This document shows, one piece after another, positions 1 to 8,126 of a stretch of DNA of 64,000 nt. The notes under the pieces are model-generated. The model searched no databases and had not been told where the DNA came from. It saw only the letters and a list, made by a program, of their open reading frames with translations. Source of the DNA: CAZEAC01 sp964510065 (GTDB lineage: Bacteria > Bdellovibrionota_C > UBA2361 > CAIXSY01); the NCBI GenBank assembly GCA_964510065.1, contig CAZEAC010000009.1, positions 23,504 through 87,503 on the forward strand, given 5' to 3'. Position numbers and translations under genes: made by a program. Numbering within the stretch: the stretch's first letter is position 1; each line of letters opens with the position of its first letter.

Positions 1-288
1 TTTAAGGTTATTCCAGCGATCGTATCTGTCTAGTATCTAAATCGCTTCTCTTCATATCGATACAACTGCGCAGCCTTATCGCGAGGTGAGTTGTCCCTTG
101 AGCTTTTGAATTGCTTATATCCTTCGAAATCTTAAGGGACATCTCTCCGAGCGATGTTCAAAAGGGCTAACCCAAAGTTGGGTCTGTCTCTGGTATGGCT
201 CGGAACCGGTAGGATTCTAAGGATCTAACCGCACGCCGGGTGATTAGCTAATGTGCGGAAGAAAGCAAAACCAATGAAGGAGACATGT

Positions 289-720
289 GTGGTCGGAATG
301 GCCAAGCCTCAGGCTTGGTTGGTGGTTGGCATCGCAGCGCTGGTCTACATTGGCTTCGGTAGCCTGCCGAAGCCCAGTATGGACTATACGTTGCCGGTGG
401 TGGCCACGGTTGTTGCCGCCACTGCGGCGACTGAGGTGCTTGCACCTCCGGTCGCAGTCGGTGGTGGGGACGACGCGGCGTACAACGCCCTTTTGGGGGC
501 GTTTTTCGCAAGCACGGCCTGTCTGTGTGCCGAGGAGCTTGCAGCGTGGACATCCACGCACGACGAGCTCCCGGCGGCGCTGAACTGTGGTGGTCACTTC
601 GGTGACCACTGCGCGAAGAAGAAGGGAGCAGATATTGCGTTCTTCGAGAAAGCGGGGCACTGGTATGACCATAAGGACGCGATCCAGCGCCCATGGCGTA
701 TCGGATACGCCGCGAATTGA
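289..720 (+). CDS. Small exported or membrane-anchored hypothetical protein
   Basis: I do not recognise a family. The best start is GTG at 289, because AAGGAG at 277-282 sits 6 nt upstream; longer in-frame starts exist at 253 (GTG) and 274 (ATG) but lack a comparable ribosome site. The 143-aa product has a short polar N-terminus, one hydrophobic stretch (about residues 8-23), a second alanine/valine-rich stretch, and a C-terminal part with several Cys (two in a CLC motif, one in NCGG, one in DHC) and His residues. This suggests an exported or membrane-anchored protein with possible disulfides or metal binding; that is inference. It stands alone and is followed by a strong hairpin shared with the convergent gene. 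Confidence 0.5.
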   Translation: MVGMAKPQAWLVVGIAALVYIGFGSLPKPSMDYTLPVVATVVAATAATEVLAPPVAVGGGDDAAYNALLGAFFASTACLCAEELAAWTSTHDELPAALNCGGHFGDHCAKKKGADIAFFEKAGHWYDHKDAIQRPWRIGYAAN

Positions 721-733
721 GTTGTGAATTGTC

Positions 734-768
734 ATGCCGCGGGAATGTCCAAACCATTCCCGCGGCAT
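734..768. terminator. Perfect 14-bp hairpin between convergent genes
   Basis: ATGCCGCGGGAATG (734-747) and its exact reverse complement (755-768) are separated by a 7-nt loop. It lies between the stop at 720 and the convergent gene ending at 810, so it is placed as a bidirectional terminator. There is no T-tract on either side, so it may work as a 3'-end stabiliser rather than a classical intrinsic terminator. Confidence 0.6.
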
Positions 769-809
769 TAAGTAGGTTCGAGAAAGCTCTCGTCACTCAC
801 ACCGCACTT

Positions 810-1448
810 TCAACTTTCAGTGCAGCTGTGCTGAAGATCTTGCAAGGCATCTTCGACCTGACTCAGATCGCGGCGTGCCCGTTTCGAGAGCGGCTGGCGA
901 TCAAAAACATCTGAAACTTCGTAGAAATCGTTTCGAAGATGGCTCAATTCTTGATGTACCTGCGAAGCCGAGAGCCGCGACCACTCAATCTTATTGTGAA
1001 AGTAGGAAGCCTGGCTTACAAAATGACGAAGTTTCTCAAGCGCATACCAATGAACGTGATTTGAGAGCTCGTCGTCGATCTGATCAAGCGCTTCGCGCGA
1101 GCGATCCTCAAGCACATGTGCACGGGTCATAAGCCTCTCATACTCCGCGCGGGAAGTTTGCGGCGCATAGTTGGAATTTCGCCGCAAATCTTCAACATAG
1201 CAGACGCTGCCCTCGCGCCAGTCTCGGCAATATGTCTTTGGTATACCTTCGGTCTTACAGCTAAAAGGGCAGGAGCGACCTTCAAGGCGACCGCGCGGTC
1301 CTTGCGGATAATACGCCGGTTCGCGAACTGGCGGAGACCAGTGCGGATGTCCCCTGGGTTTTGATTTTCAAGGATCTGCAAACGCGTGAAGCGGGATAAG
1401 TATCGCCGCGCAGGCGCTTAAGAAAATGTGCGAAGTGCTTTTTGTCAT
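810..1448 (-). pseudogene. Secreted coiled, Cys-containing protein with an in-frame TGA after the signal peptide
   Basis: On the minus strand an ATG at 1448 (AAGAG about 6 nt upstream) opens a classic signal peptide: MTKS start, hydrophobic core and an AFADP cleavage region. Codon 27 is TGA (1370-1368), and the same frame then runs open to the stop at 810. The part after the TGA starts Pro/Arg-rich, has four Cys within about 25 residues (SCPFSC, TYC, SVC) and ends as a charged helical segment of about 110 residues. Because signal peptide and body share one frame, I read this as one gene broken by a nonsense change or sequencing error. If translated downstream only, the first usable start is TTG at 1187 (125 aa), which loses the export signal. 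TGA is a normal stop elsewhere here (for example at 2935-2937). Confidence 0.6.
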
Positions 1449-1623
1449 ACAATACTCTTAAGAAGAAACATTACTGTGTAAGACGCTAGAAGCGCCGCGA
1501 ATATTCAGTGTAGCGAGTTGACTTGTTTAAGCCGGCCCCGATCAATGTAGGTCGGCCGGTGTATATTAGAATTATGTTAGAGATGTTTTTGTAGTTCCAA
1601 ATTAAGGAGATTATTAGCAAAGT

Positions 1624-2937
1624 GTGGCTCCCATGCCCCGGCCGACCATCGTGCATATCTCTGTGCAAGATCCTGCTCATATGACCGGCGGGCAAGGAGT
1701 TCATGCGTTGCACCTTGCGCGAGCCCAGTTAGCACTCGGCTATGAAGTTATATACTACTCGATACGTTTGCGTGGTGAGCCGTCTCTTGAGCAGTACCAT
1801 TTCCCCGAGGGCACGTTGACTGTGCATCGTTTCTCAGTCAGTGATTCTGAGCATATCGATACTCCGTATCATGGTTCGGAGGCTGTGCAGTACTCGCGGC
1901 AGTTTGAATTCGTTGATTCCTTTGTTGCGGAGTTGCGTCGTCGCTGGACTCCTGACAGTTGCCTTATTAATCTTCACGGATTTTTTCATGTACCCCTCGC
2001 CGCGCATCGGCTAAAAGATTACCGCGTCCTTAGCACCTACAATCTCCTTTTGAGTGAAAGGATGCGAAGAACTGGTGAACAAAATCAGGATATGTTTTGG
2101 CGCGTGCGTGCCGGCGAGATTGCCTCTTTCTTCGCAAGTCCGGCGATTCACGCAATCGCGCCCGGAATGAAGGAAGAGATACTTCATGTTACTCGAGATT
2201 GTGCGGATCCGCGCTGTCGCGATGAGCTTGCACGTTATCCACTTCGAGTTCCCGAAGACCCGGAAGTAGCGTTTGCTGAAATTGAAACGAAAATCTCCGT
2301 TGTCGCCCATGCGGTAGAATCGATCTTTCTTGATCAACCGATAGCTTCGGGTGTGGAGGATACGGTCGGCGCGTGGGGCAGGGTGTCCCCGGAGAAAGGA
2401 TTTGAATATCTTATTGAAGCTGCGGCGCAACTCCCGGAACTGCGCTTTAAGATTTGGGGAACGAGCGGTGACGCCGAGCGTTCGCGGCGCGCCTACAGAG
2501 AACGACTGGAATCGATGGCACACGAGTGTCCGAATGTCTCGCTCGATTTTCGCCCTGGTGGTATTCGCGGCGAGGAGCGTATTGCACTAGTTGATTCGGT
2601 GGCGATAGTGGTTGTGCCATCGTCGTATGAACCTTTTGGTCTGGTAAATCTCGAAGCACTGAGTCGCGGCAAGCCAGTGGTTACCAGTCTGAGCGTGGGA
2701 GGCCGCTACATTATGGGAGGTGATTCCGAAGGTGCTTTGCCCTGGGGCTATCTTGTTCGATCGGACTCGCAGCTATTTGCAGCGGCAATTCGAGATGCTC
2801 TTAAGAGCTACTTTGCTTTGGCCGGCGCGAAACGGCGCCTGATGCAAGTTGCAGCACGAACACGGGCTGAAAGCTTTCCGCGTTATGAGCCGATGGCGCA
2901 AAAGCTAATCGAGATTATGGAGCGGAGCCGTGCTTGA
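1624..2937 (+). CDS. GT4-family glycosyltransferase
   Basis: A 437-aa GT-B fold glycosyltransferase that should transfer a sugar from a nucleotide donor to a glycan or lipid acceptor in the cytoplasm. The N-terminal domain opens with a beta-strand then the glycine-rich acceptor loop (MTGGQGVHALHLA). The C-terminal domain has the donor-site signature SYEPFGLVNLEALSRGKPV (E at about residue 336) with the two glutamates of the EX7E motif. Length matches GT4. AAGGAG at 1604-1609 is 14 nt before the GTG at 1624; ATG at 1633 is the alternative start. The stop overlaps the next start by 8 bp, so the two are co-translated. Acceptor and sugar are not predictable. Confidence 0.85.
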   Translation: MAPMPRPTIVHISVQDPAHMTGGQGVHALHLARAQLALGYEVIYYSIRLRGEPSLEQYHFPEGTLTVHRFSVSDSEHIDTPYHGSEAVQYSRQFEFVDSFVAELRRRWTPDSCLINLHGFFHVPLAAHRLKDYRVLSTYNLLLSERMRRTGEQNQDMFWRVRAGEIASFFASPAIHAIAPGMKEEILHVTRDCADPRCRDELARYPLRVPEDPEVAFAEIETKISVVAHAVESIFLDQPIASGVEDTVGAWGRVSPEKGFEYLIEAAAQLPELRFKIWGTSGDAERSRRAYRERLESMAHECPNVSLDFRPGGIRGEERIALVDSVAIVVVPSSYEPFGLVNLEALSRGKPVVTSLSVGGRYIMGGDSEGALPWGYLVRSDSQLFAAAIRDALKSYFALAGAKRRLMQVAARTRAESFPRYEPMAQKLIEIMERSRA

Positions 2938-4192
2938 GGTAGCGGTATTTTCACTTCTTTACTTCCTCTTTGTTTCCCTATCTCCTTTTCCGCTCTGGCG
3001 AAACTATTGGAAATTATGGGGACATGTACTTTTTGATTATAGCGTCACCCTTGGATTTCGCGCGAGATTTCGACAGGCGCTTTATCTCGCACACTTTTTG
3101 CTGCTTGCGCCGATTTGTGGGATTTTTTTCCTTCTCGATGAGATATTTTTTCGCGACTATCGGGCCACGTCGCTTTCCGCGGTCGTGATTATCTTCGGCC
3201 AGCCGCGAAGCGGTACGACCTATCTGCATCGACTCATCGCTGAAGATAGCCAGAACTTTGCCGCGGTGAGACACTTTGAGTGGCGCTGGCCTTTTATTTC
3301 TGCGTTGAAACTCTTTCGACTGTGCCATCTTGATCGCCTTCTTGAGAACGTAAACTATTGGCCGAAAAATTTGGCCGGACAAAGAGCTTCACTAATGCAT
3401 GCCGATAGGTTGGGTGATTGGGAGGAAGAGGGGATCTTTCTTGAAGAGCGAATGCTGTCGCACTACTTTGTGTATCGACGATTTCCCTATCCGCGGCTTC
3501 TTGCCTCGCTGCATGCCTATAATAAATTATCGGAATCGGCACGCGCGAAAATGTGTCGGGAGTATCGGCGAGTGCTGCGAAAAATTATCTACCTTAAAAA
3601 GCCGCATATTGGTTACGTTGGAAAAGAGAACGAAAGCATGCGCTTTTATATGCAGCTTGTGATTCCCGAGCTTGTTGCGATCGGTATTACTCGGCCGAGC
3701 CGAGACTCATTGAGCTCGTATGTTGCCCTTTCACGAACTTCAACCGAAGCGAAGCTAGGTGTCGATCCGATTCACCTTCAGCATTGGCATAAGAATAATG
3801 TCTGGAAACGTCGCCAGGAGTGCCGCTTGATGCAGCGCTACTTTTTGAGGCGTCAGGGTGCCGCGGCGCAAACTGTGCTCTTACATTACGAACTTTTGAT
3901 GACTGATCCTGAGAGCACTCTCTTGGCGCTATATGCTCGATTTGCTTGGCAGATGCCAAAAAACCTGCTCGGCCGATTCAATGGAAGTCGAGCCCAGCCC
4001 TACTTTTATGAGATTATCAGGGAACCTGGATTCGAAGAGTATGACCGTTTTGTAACTGAATGTGCGAATTATCATCGGGATCTTTTGGCTGAATTTGCTC
4101 TTTCACGGGGCTTCCAGCTACGGGGGCATAATTTGCGAAAAACGTCTCTAAAAGCGACTAATAGCGACAGCGTGCCAATGAAATTTGCTTAA
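2930..4192 (+). CDS. Membrane-anchored sulfotransferase-like protein
   Basis: 420 aa from a GTG start overlapping the upstream stop. Two hydrophobic segments near the N-terminus (about residues 1-20 and 48-70) precede the PAPS-binding P-loop GQPRSGTTYLH (from about residue 90), the hallmark of the sulfotransferase superfamily. The remainder has the Arg/Trp/Tyr-rich alpha/beta character of bacterial Sulfotransfer-type proteins. By family it would move sulfate from PAPS to a hydroxyl of a glycan or lipid at the inner membrane. Translational coupling to the GT4 enzyme suggests both modify one surface molecule (inference). Confidence 0.75.
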   Translation: MLEVAVFSLLYFLFVSLSPFPLWRNYWKLWGHVLFDYSVTLGFRARFRQALYLAHFLLLAPICGIFFLLDEIFFRDYRATSLSAVVIIFGQPRSGTTYLHRLIAEDSQNFAAVRHFEWRWPFISALKLFRLCHLDRLLENVNYWPKNLAGQRASLMHADRLGDWEEEGIFLEERMLSHYFVYRRFPYPRLLASLHAYNKLSESARAKMCREYRRVLRKIIYLKKPHIGYVGKENESMRFYMQLVIPELVAIGITRPSRDSLSSYVALSRTSTEAKLGVDPIHLQHWHKNNVWKRRQECRLMQRYFLRRQGAAAQTVLLHYELLMTDPESTLLALYARFAWQMPKNLLGRFNGSRAQPYFYEIIREPGFEEYDRFVTECANYHRDLLAEFALSRGFQLRGHNLRKTSLKATNSDSVPMKFA

Positions 4193-4221
4193 CTACCAAG
4201 ATCCGCTATCATTTTCTTCAC

Positions 4222-6018
4222 ATGCAACAGTTTGAACAGAATAGGGCGGCGGGCCAGGCTCGCGAGAGTGAGGTCTCCGCACGGGGACAGCGCATGGGTC
4301 CGCAGGTTGCCGCGACTCGGGTGCTTAGTCAGCAGCGCATAGGGACACATCTGCTCCCCTCAAAGTTTGAGCTCACTGTCGTTCCTTGCCATAACTCTCC
4401 GCAGAAACTCTCGGTGATCCTTGATCCCTTGGGGAGTGTTCGGCTGTCGGGTGATTTGCCTCTTAGCGGCCTCGCATCACAAAGGTATGTAGCACGAGCA
4501 TCGGGACGCGATCTCGCTGTTTTCGAGCTCGATTTCAGTTTTTCTTCGCAGTCCGTAAAATTGCAGGGCGTAAGCGGCTTCAAGCCTTCGAAACGGGCAC
4601 AGGAGTTTGTCGTTACTGCAGTTGAAGAATGGATCAAGCAGCGATTTGGCATGAGTTGGACTCGTGAAATATGCGAGTCTTTTGATCCGGTCCTCGCAAC
4701 TGAACGCGAAGCTGCCGCGAATTTCTCGGCACGTATTCAACTCGTGAAAACGCTCTTAGGCGACTCGAGAAACTTACGTCGCTCCACGAGCTTCGGCATG
4801 ACACAGGGTTTACTTGAGGCCTGTACGAAGCTTGATCAGGCCGTTGCAGTGCTGCCGGAGCTTATCGGAAAGTGCAGCGACACGCAGAGCGATGAGCTAT
4901 CAAGGCTTGCGAGCGCGACAATTTTTGCCCATGGCTTTAACTATTTGCGGCTCGCGCAGGCGCTGCCATTCGCTCCGGCGCATAGCGCAACACGAATTGC
5001 CTATCTCCAGCGCGCGCTCTCTTCACTTGAACAATCAGTTGACCTTCGTGATTTTGGCCATGAGGGACATAGCCTCGTGGAGATTTACACCGGAATTGTG
5101 CGCGCGCATGCGGAGCTTGCGCGAACGATAATGATGCCTATTCAGCAGGGCGATGCGACTGGCACTCCCGAGGATATCATTGCGCCGGCGCTTTATCATT
5201 TTCACGAAGCTCAGGCCGCATGGGATCGTGCTGCGGAATTGAGTGGTGCCGGAAATTTTGCTCCACTTCGCCGTACTCATGACGAAGTTGTAGCTCTTCA
5301 TGGAGAACTCCAACGCGTTGTAACTCACGGTACCAGCTCAAATGTAATCTTGGTGAGTCACGCGCTTCGAAAGCTTTTAAATTCGAGCCAATGGGGCAAA
5401 AGCCGAATTTTAGAAAACATCCTTGGTACGGGGCAGTCTGTGCCCGGAAGCGGACGAGCTCTTGTACATGTGCATGGCGCAGAGTTTTTCGGCTATGCGT
5501 TTGCGGCGGTACCTCTTGTCGGTGAGCGAATGGTGCAGCTGCTTGGCGAGAGCAGTGCCCGAGTCGCGGGATACTATTTTGAGGAACGCGGCATCGTAAA
5601 GCCCGGTGCGGAGCTGGATCTGATTATCGAAGTGCTCAATTCTCAGAATCGGCTTGGCCTGCAGAAGGGATTTTATATTGTCGAGGTCAAGTCGAGTCTT
5701 GTGGCGACTTCCGTTGAACATTGGAAACGCTTTAATGCGATTGATAAAGTTCAGCAGCAATTGAATCGGCAGGAACAGGTTCGGGCGGCCTTTCTGAATA
5801 GAGGGGTTCCGTTGCCTGAAGTGTTGCTTGCGTTTGCCGGACCATTGATGGAAGAGAGTCCCACGTTGGGTAACAGAACCGGACTTGCTTGGCGCGATAT
5901 TTCTCTTAGGCTTCAGTTCTTCACGGAGGTGGCTCGCCCCTCGAAGTTTCCGCCGTTGGACGTTGTAAGAAAGCTTGCAGACGAGGAGCATGACTTGTCG
6001 AAGATTTTACTTCGATAA
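4222..6018 (+). CDS. Large hypothetical protein with a PD-(D/E)XK-like C-terminal region
   Basis: 598 aa, family not recognised. No signal peptide. Residues 1-150 look like mixed beta structure, about 150-400 are helical and repeat-like, and about 400-598 alternate strands and helices. In that last part, acidic ELDLIIE (E464, D466) is followed by IVEVKSS (E488, K490). Asp...Glu-X-Lys at this spacing, each on a hydrophobic strand, is the pattern of PD-(D/E)XK nucleases and their inactive relatives. A DNA/RNA nuclease or a structural derivative is therefore possible but not shown. It stands 29 bp after the sulfotransferase gene and ends just before the integrase relic. Confidence 0.55.
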   Translation: MQQFEQNRAAGQARESEVSARGQRMGPQVAATRVLSQQRIGTHLLPSKFELTVVPCHNSPQKLSVILDPLGSVRLSGDLPLSGLASQRYVARASGRDLAVFELDFSFSSQSVKLQGVSGFKPSKRAQEFVVTAVEEWIKQRFGMSWTREICESFDPVLATEREAAANFSARIQLVKTLLGDSRNLRRSTSFGMTQGLLEACTKLDQAVAVLPELIGKCSDTQSDELSRLASATIFAHGFNYLRLAQALPFAPAHSATRIAYLQRALSSLEQSVDLRDFGHEGHSLVEIYTGIVRAHAELARTIMMPIQQGDATGTPEDIIAPALYHFHEAQAAWDRAAELSGAGNFAPLRRTHDEVVALHGELQRVVTHGTSSNVILVSHALRKLLNSSQWGKSRILENILGTGQSVPGSGRALVHVHGAEFFGYAFAAVPLVGERMVQLLGESSARVAGYYFEERGIVKPGAELDLIIEVLNSQNRLGLQKGFYIVEVKSSLVATSVEHWKRFNAIDKVQQQLNRQEQVRAAFLNRGVPLPEVLLAFAGPLMEESPTLGNRTGLAWRDISLRLQFFTEVARPSKFPPLDVVRKLADEEHDLSKILLR

Positions 6019-6032
6019 AGTAGGTGGTACCC

Positions 6033-6345
6033 TAAAGAAATAGGCAGAAGCACTGTCTGAGCCTTTGCTCCCTTGCTATCACGAATGACGACGATGTTCT
6101 GACCCCAGTCTACGCCATAGAGTAGATGTGCGATTAGCTTCTGTGTCGATCCTCGTTTCAATGTGAGAGAACGTGAGCAACTTCGTCTTTTGTAGATACT
6201 TTGGGAGGGCGTGGCTTGCGTTTTGACATCGAAAATTCTCGAATCCCTCAAGGTCTATTTTGAGAACATCACGAAATAGAAATACTAATTCGGGCTGGCC
6301 CATTGTTTTTGGATGGCGGCGATGATGGAAGCGAATAAACTTTCG
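6033..6345 (-). pseudogene. Degenerate integron integrase (intI relic)
   Basis: Minus-strand fragments read in integrase order. Around 6342-6286: KFIRFHHRRHPKTMGQPEL, the N-terminal conserved block of integron integrases (typically ...FI.FH.KRHP..MG..E). Around 6285-6150: FLFRDVLKIDLEGFENFR, then LPKYLQK and FSHIET (the LLFLYR.VL block and the linker to the catalytic domain). After a frameshift near 6150: KLIAHLLYG, then VDWGQNIVVIRDSKGAK and LLPISL (6149-6033), the catalytic-domain start. About 45 residues are missing between the first two blocks and about 16 between LLYG and VDWGQ, which includes the first catalytic Arg region. The C-terminal HxxR and Tyr are absent. The orientation, divergent from the cassette train at 6635, is the usual one for intI. 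The family assignment is from memory of the motifs. Confidence 0.7.
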
Positions 6346-6634
6346 ACTCCTGCAATCTCTCATACGACTACATTTCGTCGAAATTGAGGAAAAGTTATTT
6401 ATATTTTCGAGCCCAGGATCAACAGACTCTCCAGGATCCACAAAGTGACAGGTCCCCGTGCCCCTGGAATCCGATATTTTTAGTGAAAAATCAAGTCGAG
6501 GATCCACAGGTGTTTTCGTCTAAGAGGCGGAATCTCGCAAGGTTTTGAGCGAGTTGTTTAGTGTCTGGAGTAAGAATAGGATGAAACGAGGGCGCTATAA
6601 TGAACTGGTTATCTGGCTCCTGCCCGATTCTATT
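6346..6634. other. Integron head region; expected place of attI, not identified
   Basis: This stretch lies between the integrase relic and the first cassette gene. In intact integrons it holds the intI N-terminus, the cassette promoter and attI. I see no convincing N-terminal integrase sequence, no GTTRRRY core in a clear simple site and no strong promoter. Open frames here are short and do not resemble proteins. Most likely it is decayed. Confidence 0.3.
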
Positions 6635-7198
6635 ATGAAAATAGCAATTACCCACGGCACAGGAGGAAATCCATCGATTAATTGGTTTCCTTGGCTGTCG
6701 CAAGAACTAAGAGCACTTGGGCATTCAGTTATTGTTCCGGCATACCCAACGCCGGAACGTCAAAGCCTGAATAATTGGTTTTCAACATTCGACGAAGAGT
6801 TTGGCTTTCCTAATCTTACAAAAGAGACTGTCCTCATCGGCCACAGTATTGGTGCAGCCTTCACCCTTCGCTTATTGCAAGAAGCTAATGAACCGATAAA
6901 GGCGTGCTTCTTGGTTGCTGGCTTTACTCACGAACTGGGACTTCCAGAGTACGATGTGCTCAATCAAACATTTATAAGGGAAGTGTTCGATTGGCCTTAC
7001 CTGCGCTCACGCGCAGGCAAAGTGTTTGTGTATCATTCAGAGAACGATCCATATGTTCCGCTGAAATTTGGCGAGGAAATCTCAAATGCACTGGGGACGA
7101 AACTGACCCTAATCCCTGGAGGTGGCCACCTCAATTCCGAGACTGGATTCACTAAATTTCCAAGAATTCTTGACGATTTGAAGACCGTGCTCACATGA
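6635..7198 (+). CDS. RBBP9/YdeN-like alpha/beta hydrolase (cassette gene)
   Basis: 187 aa from ATG 6635; the frame is open further upstream, but only this start gives the family length and places the first beta-strand (MKIAITHGTGG) at the N-terminus. The nucleophile elbow is GHSIGAAF (Ser), an acidic residue lies in SENDPYVP, and a histidine follows in GGGHLNS, completing a Ser-Asp-His triad as in RBBP9/YdeN serine hydrolases of about 190 aa. Cytoplasmic; substrate unknown. It is the first gene after the integrase relic and is followed directly by an attC-like site, so I treat it as the first gene cassette. Confidence 0.8.
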   Translation: MKIAITHGTGGNPSINWFPWLSQELRALGHSVIVPAYPTPERQSLNNWFSTFDEEFGFPNLTKETVLIGHSIGAAFTLRLLQEANEPIKACFLVAGFTHELGLPEYDVLNQTFIREVFDWPYLRSRAGKVFVYHSENDPYVPLKFGEEISNALGTKLTLIPGGGHLNSETGFTKFPRILDDLKTVLT

Positions 7199-7202
7199 AG
7201 TC

Positions 7203-7299
7203 AGATAACAGAACCTACCATCTCAGTCACTACCTTTGAAGTAATTCGCTTGTTCGAGGTATACTGCTGGTCGTGACGAGATGTAAGTAAACGTTAGAT
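7203..7299 (+). repeat. attC-like recombination site 1
   Basis: AAC (7207-7209), 9-nt spacer, left arm CATCTC-A-GTCAC (7219-7230), variable middle, right arm GTGACGAGATG (7273-7283), 9-nt spacer, GTT (7293-7295) in GTTAGAT, which fits the GTTRRRY core. The arms pair perfectly except for one extra A in the left arm (7225). Equal 9-nt spacers plus an extrahelical base in the left arm are the defining architecture of integron attC sites. It sits right after the stop of the hydrolase gene. Confidence 0.8.
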
Positions 7300-7306
7300 T
7301 GCCTGT

Positions 7307-7993
7307 ATGCGTATATTCTTGATTTGTATCTTGTTAGCCCTGCCTGACTTTGTAAGGAGTGAGCAGCCCGCCCAGCGACCGAAAGGAGAACCGTCAGTGT
7401 TTGGTTTATTCAAAAAGCGAATCTCGATTGACGAGCAACTGCATGCTCTACGAGCAGCAGGTATTATCTTGAATCCTGGAGTTACGGAGCAGGACCTTTT
7501 GGCGTTCAATTCTAAGGAGGACTTAGAGAAAGAACCGTACAAGGGATTAATCGAGGTGCTTGGTATTGAGATAGAACGAGAGCCTTATACGCCCGTAACC
7601 AATACAGTGTGGATGTGCGACTATGAACGTATTGAAGATCACGGAGCATACAAAGACGTCCTTGAACGACTAGAGCTGATGACTGGAAAAGCATTAGGGC
7701 TCACCGATATTAAGGACTTTGTCGATATTGAAAAAAACATTGCCTGGGTAGAATTCAAGTACTTAAACAAAACAGTTCATTGGGACGCAAAAGTTGACGA
7801 TGACTGGCTCGACCCTTACATACTAGTTAAGTATGACGGGCTACTACGCCAGTCGGGAAAGGGCGTACGAATTTATTCCAACCATAATGACTTTGGCCAG
7901 GTAGCTTTTCTTGCGGCTTTTACTGACGATCAACTCAAGACTTTTGCAAAGCTGAGCAAGGTGAGAGTAGAACCAATTGAAAAACAAGCATAA
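7307..7993 (+). CDS. Exported hypothetical protein (cassette gene)
   Basis: 228 aa, no family recognised. It begins with a signal peptide (MRIFLICILLALPDFVRS) and is otherwise a soluble, acidic alpha/beta protein with Trp/Tyr-rich segments, so probably periplasmic. The start at 7307 is only a few bases after the GTTAGAT core of attC site 1, as is typical for cassettes, and the TAA stop (7991-7993) is embedded in the AAC end of the next attC. There is no purine-rich ribosome site of note. The product has no catalytic signature I can name. Confidence 0.65.
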   Translation: MRIFLICILLALPDFVRSEQPAQRPKGEPSVFGLFKKRISIDEQLHALRAAGIILNPGVTEQDLLAFNSKEDLEKEPYKGLIEVLGIEIEREPYTPVTNTVWMCDYERIEDHGAYKDVLERLELMTGKALGLTDIKDFVDIEKNIAWVEFKYLNKTVHWDAKVDDDWLDPYILVKYDGLLRQSGKGVRIYSNHNDFGQVAFLAAFTDDQLKTFAKLSKVRVEPIEKQA

Positions 7994-8084
7994 CCCAATT
8001 TACTATCTCAGTCACGACTCATGGAGTAAGTTACGAAATCGTAGTATATTGCCAGTCGTGACGAGATGTAAGTAAGCGTTCTCT
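7991..8084 (+). repeat. attC-like recombination site 2
   Basis: AAC (7992-7994), 9-nt spacer, TATCTC-A-GTCACGAC (8004-8018), middle, GTCGTGACGAGATG (8055-8068), 9-nt spacer, GTT (8078-8080). The arms form a 14-bp stem with one extrahelical A (8010) and one T.G pair. It shares the arm sequence and the TAAGTAA right spacer with site 1, so both belong to one attC subfamily. The three bases after GTT are CTC rather than purines. Confidence 0.8.
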
Positions 8085-8126
8085 CTGTATGACTATGCAA
8101 CAGCTAGGCGCGAGCTGGTTATTGAA

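Noticed and set aside
1368..1370. TGA as selenocysteine codon
   Set aside because: The TGA lies at the signal-peptide cleavage region between Pro and Lys, no redox motif is near, and the downstream hairpin is short. Nonsense mutation or base error is simpler.
6079..6507. Single 142-codon minus-strand gene
   Set aside because: Only its middle matches anything (integrase blocks) and the match changes frame; it is a pseudogene, not one gene.
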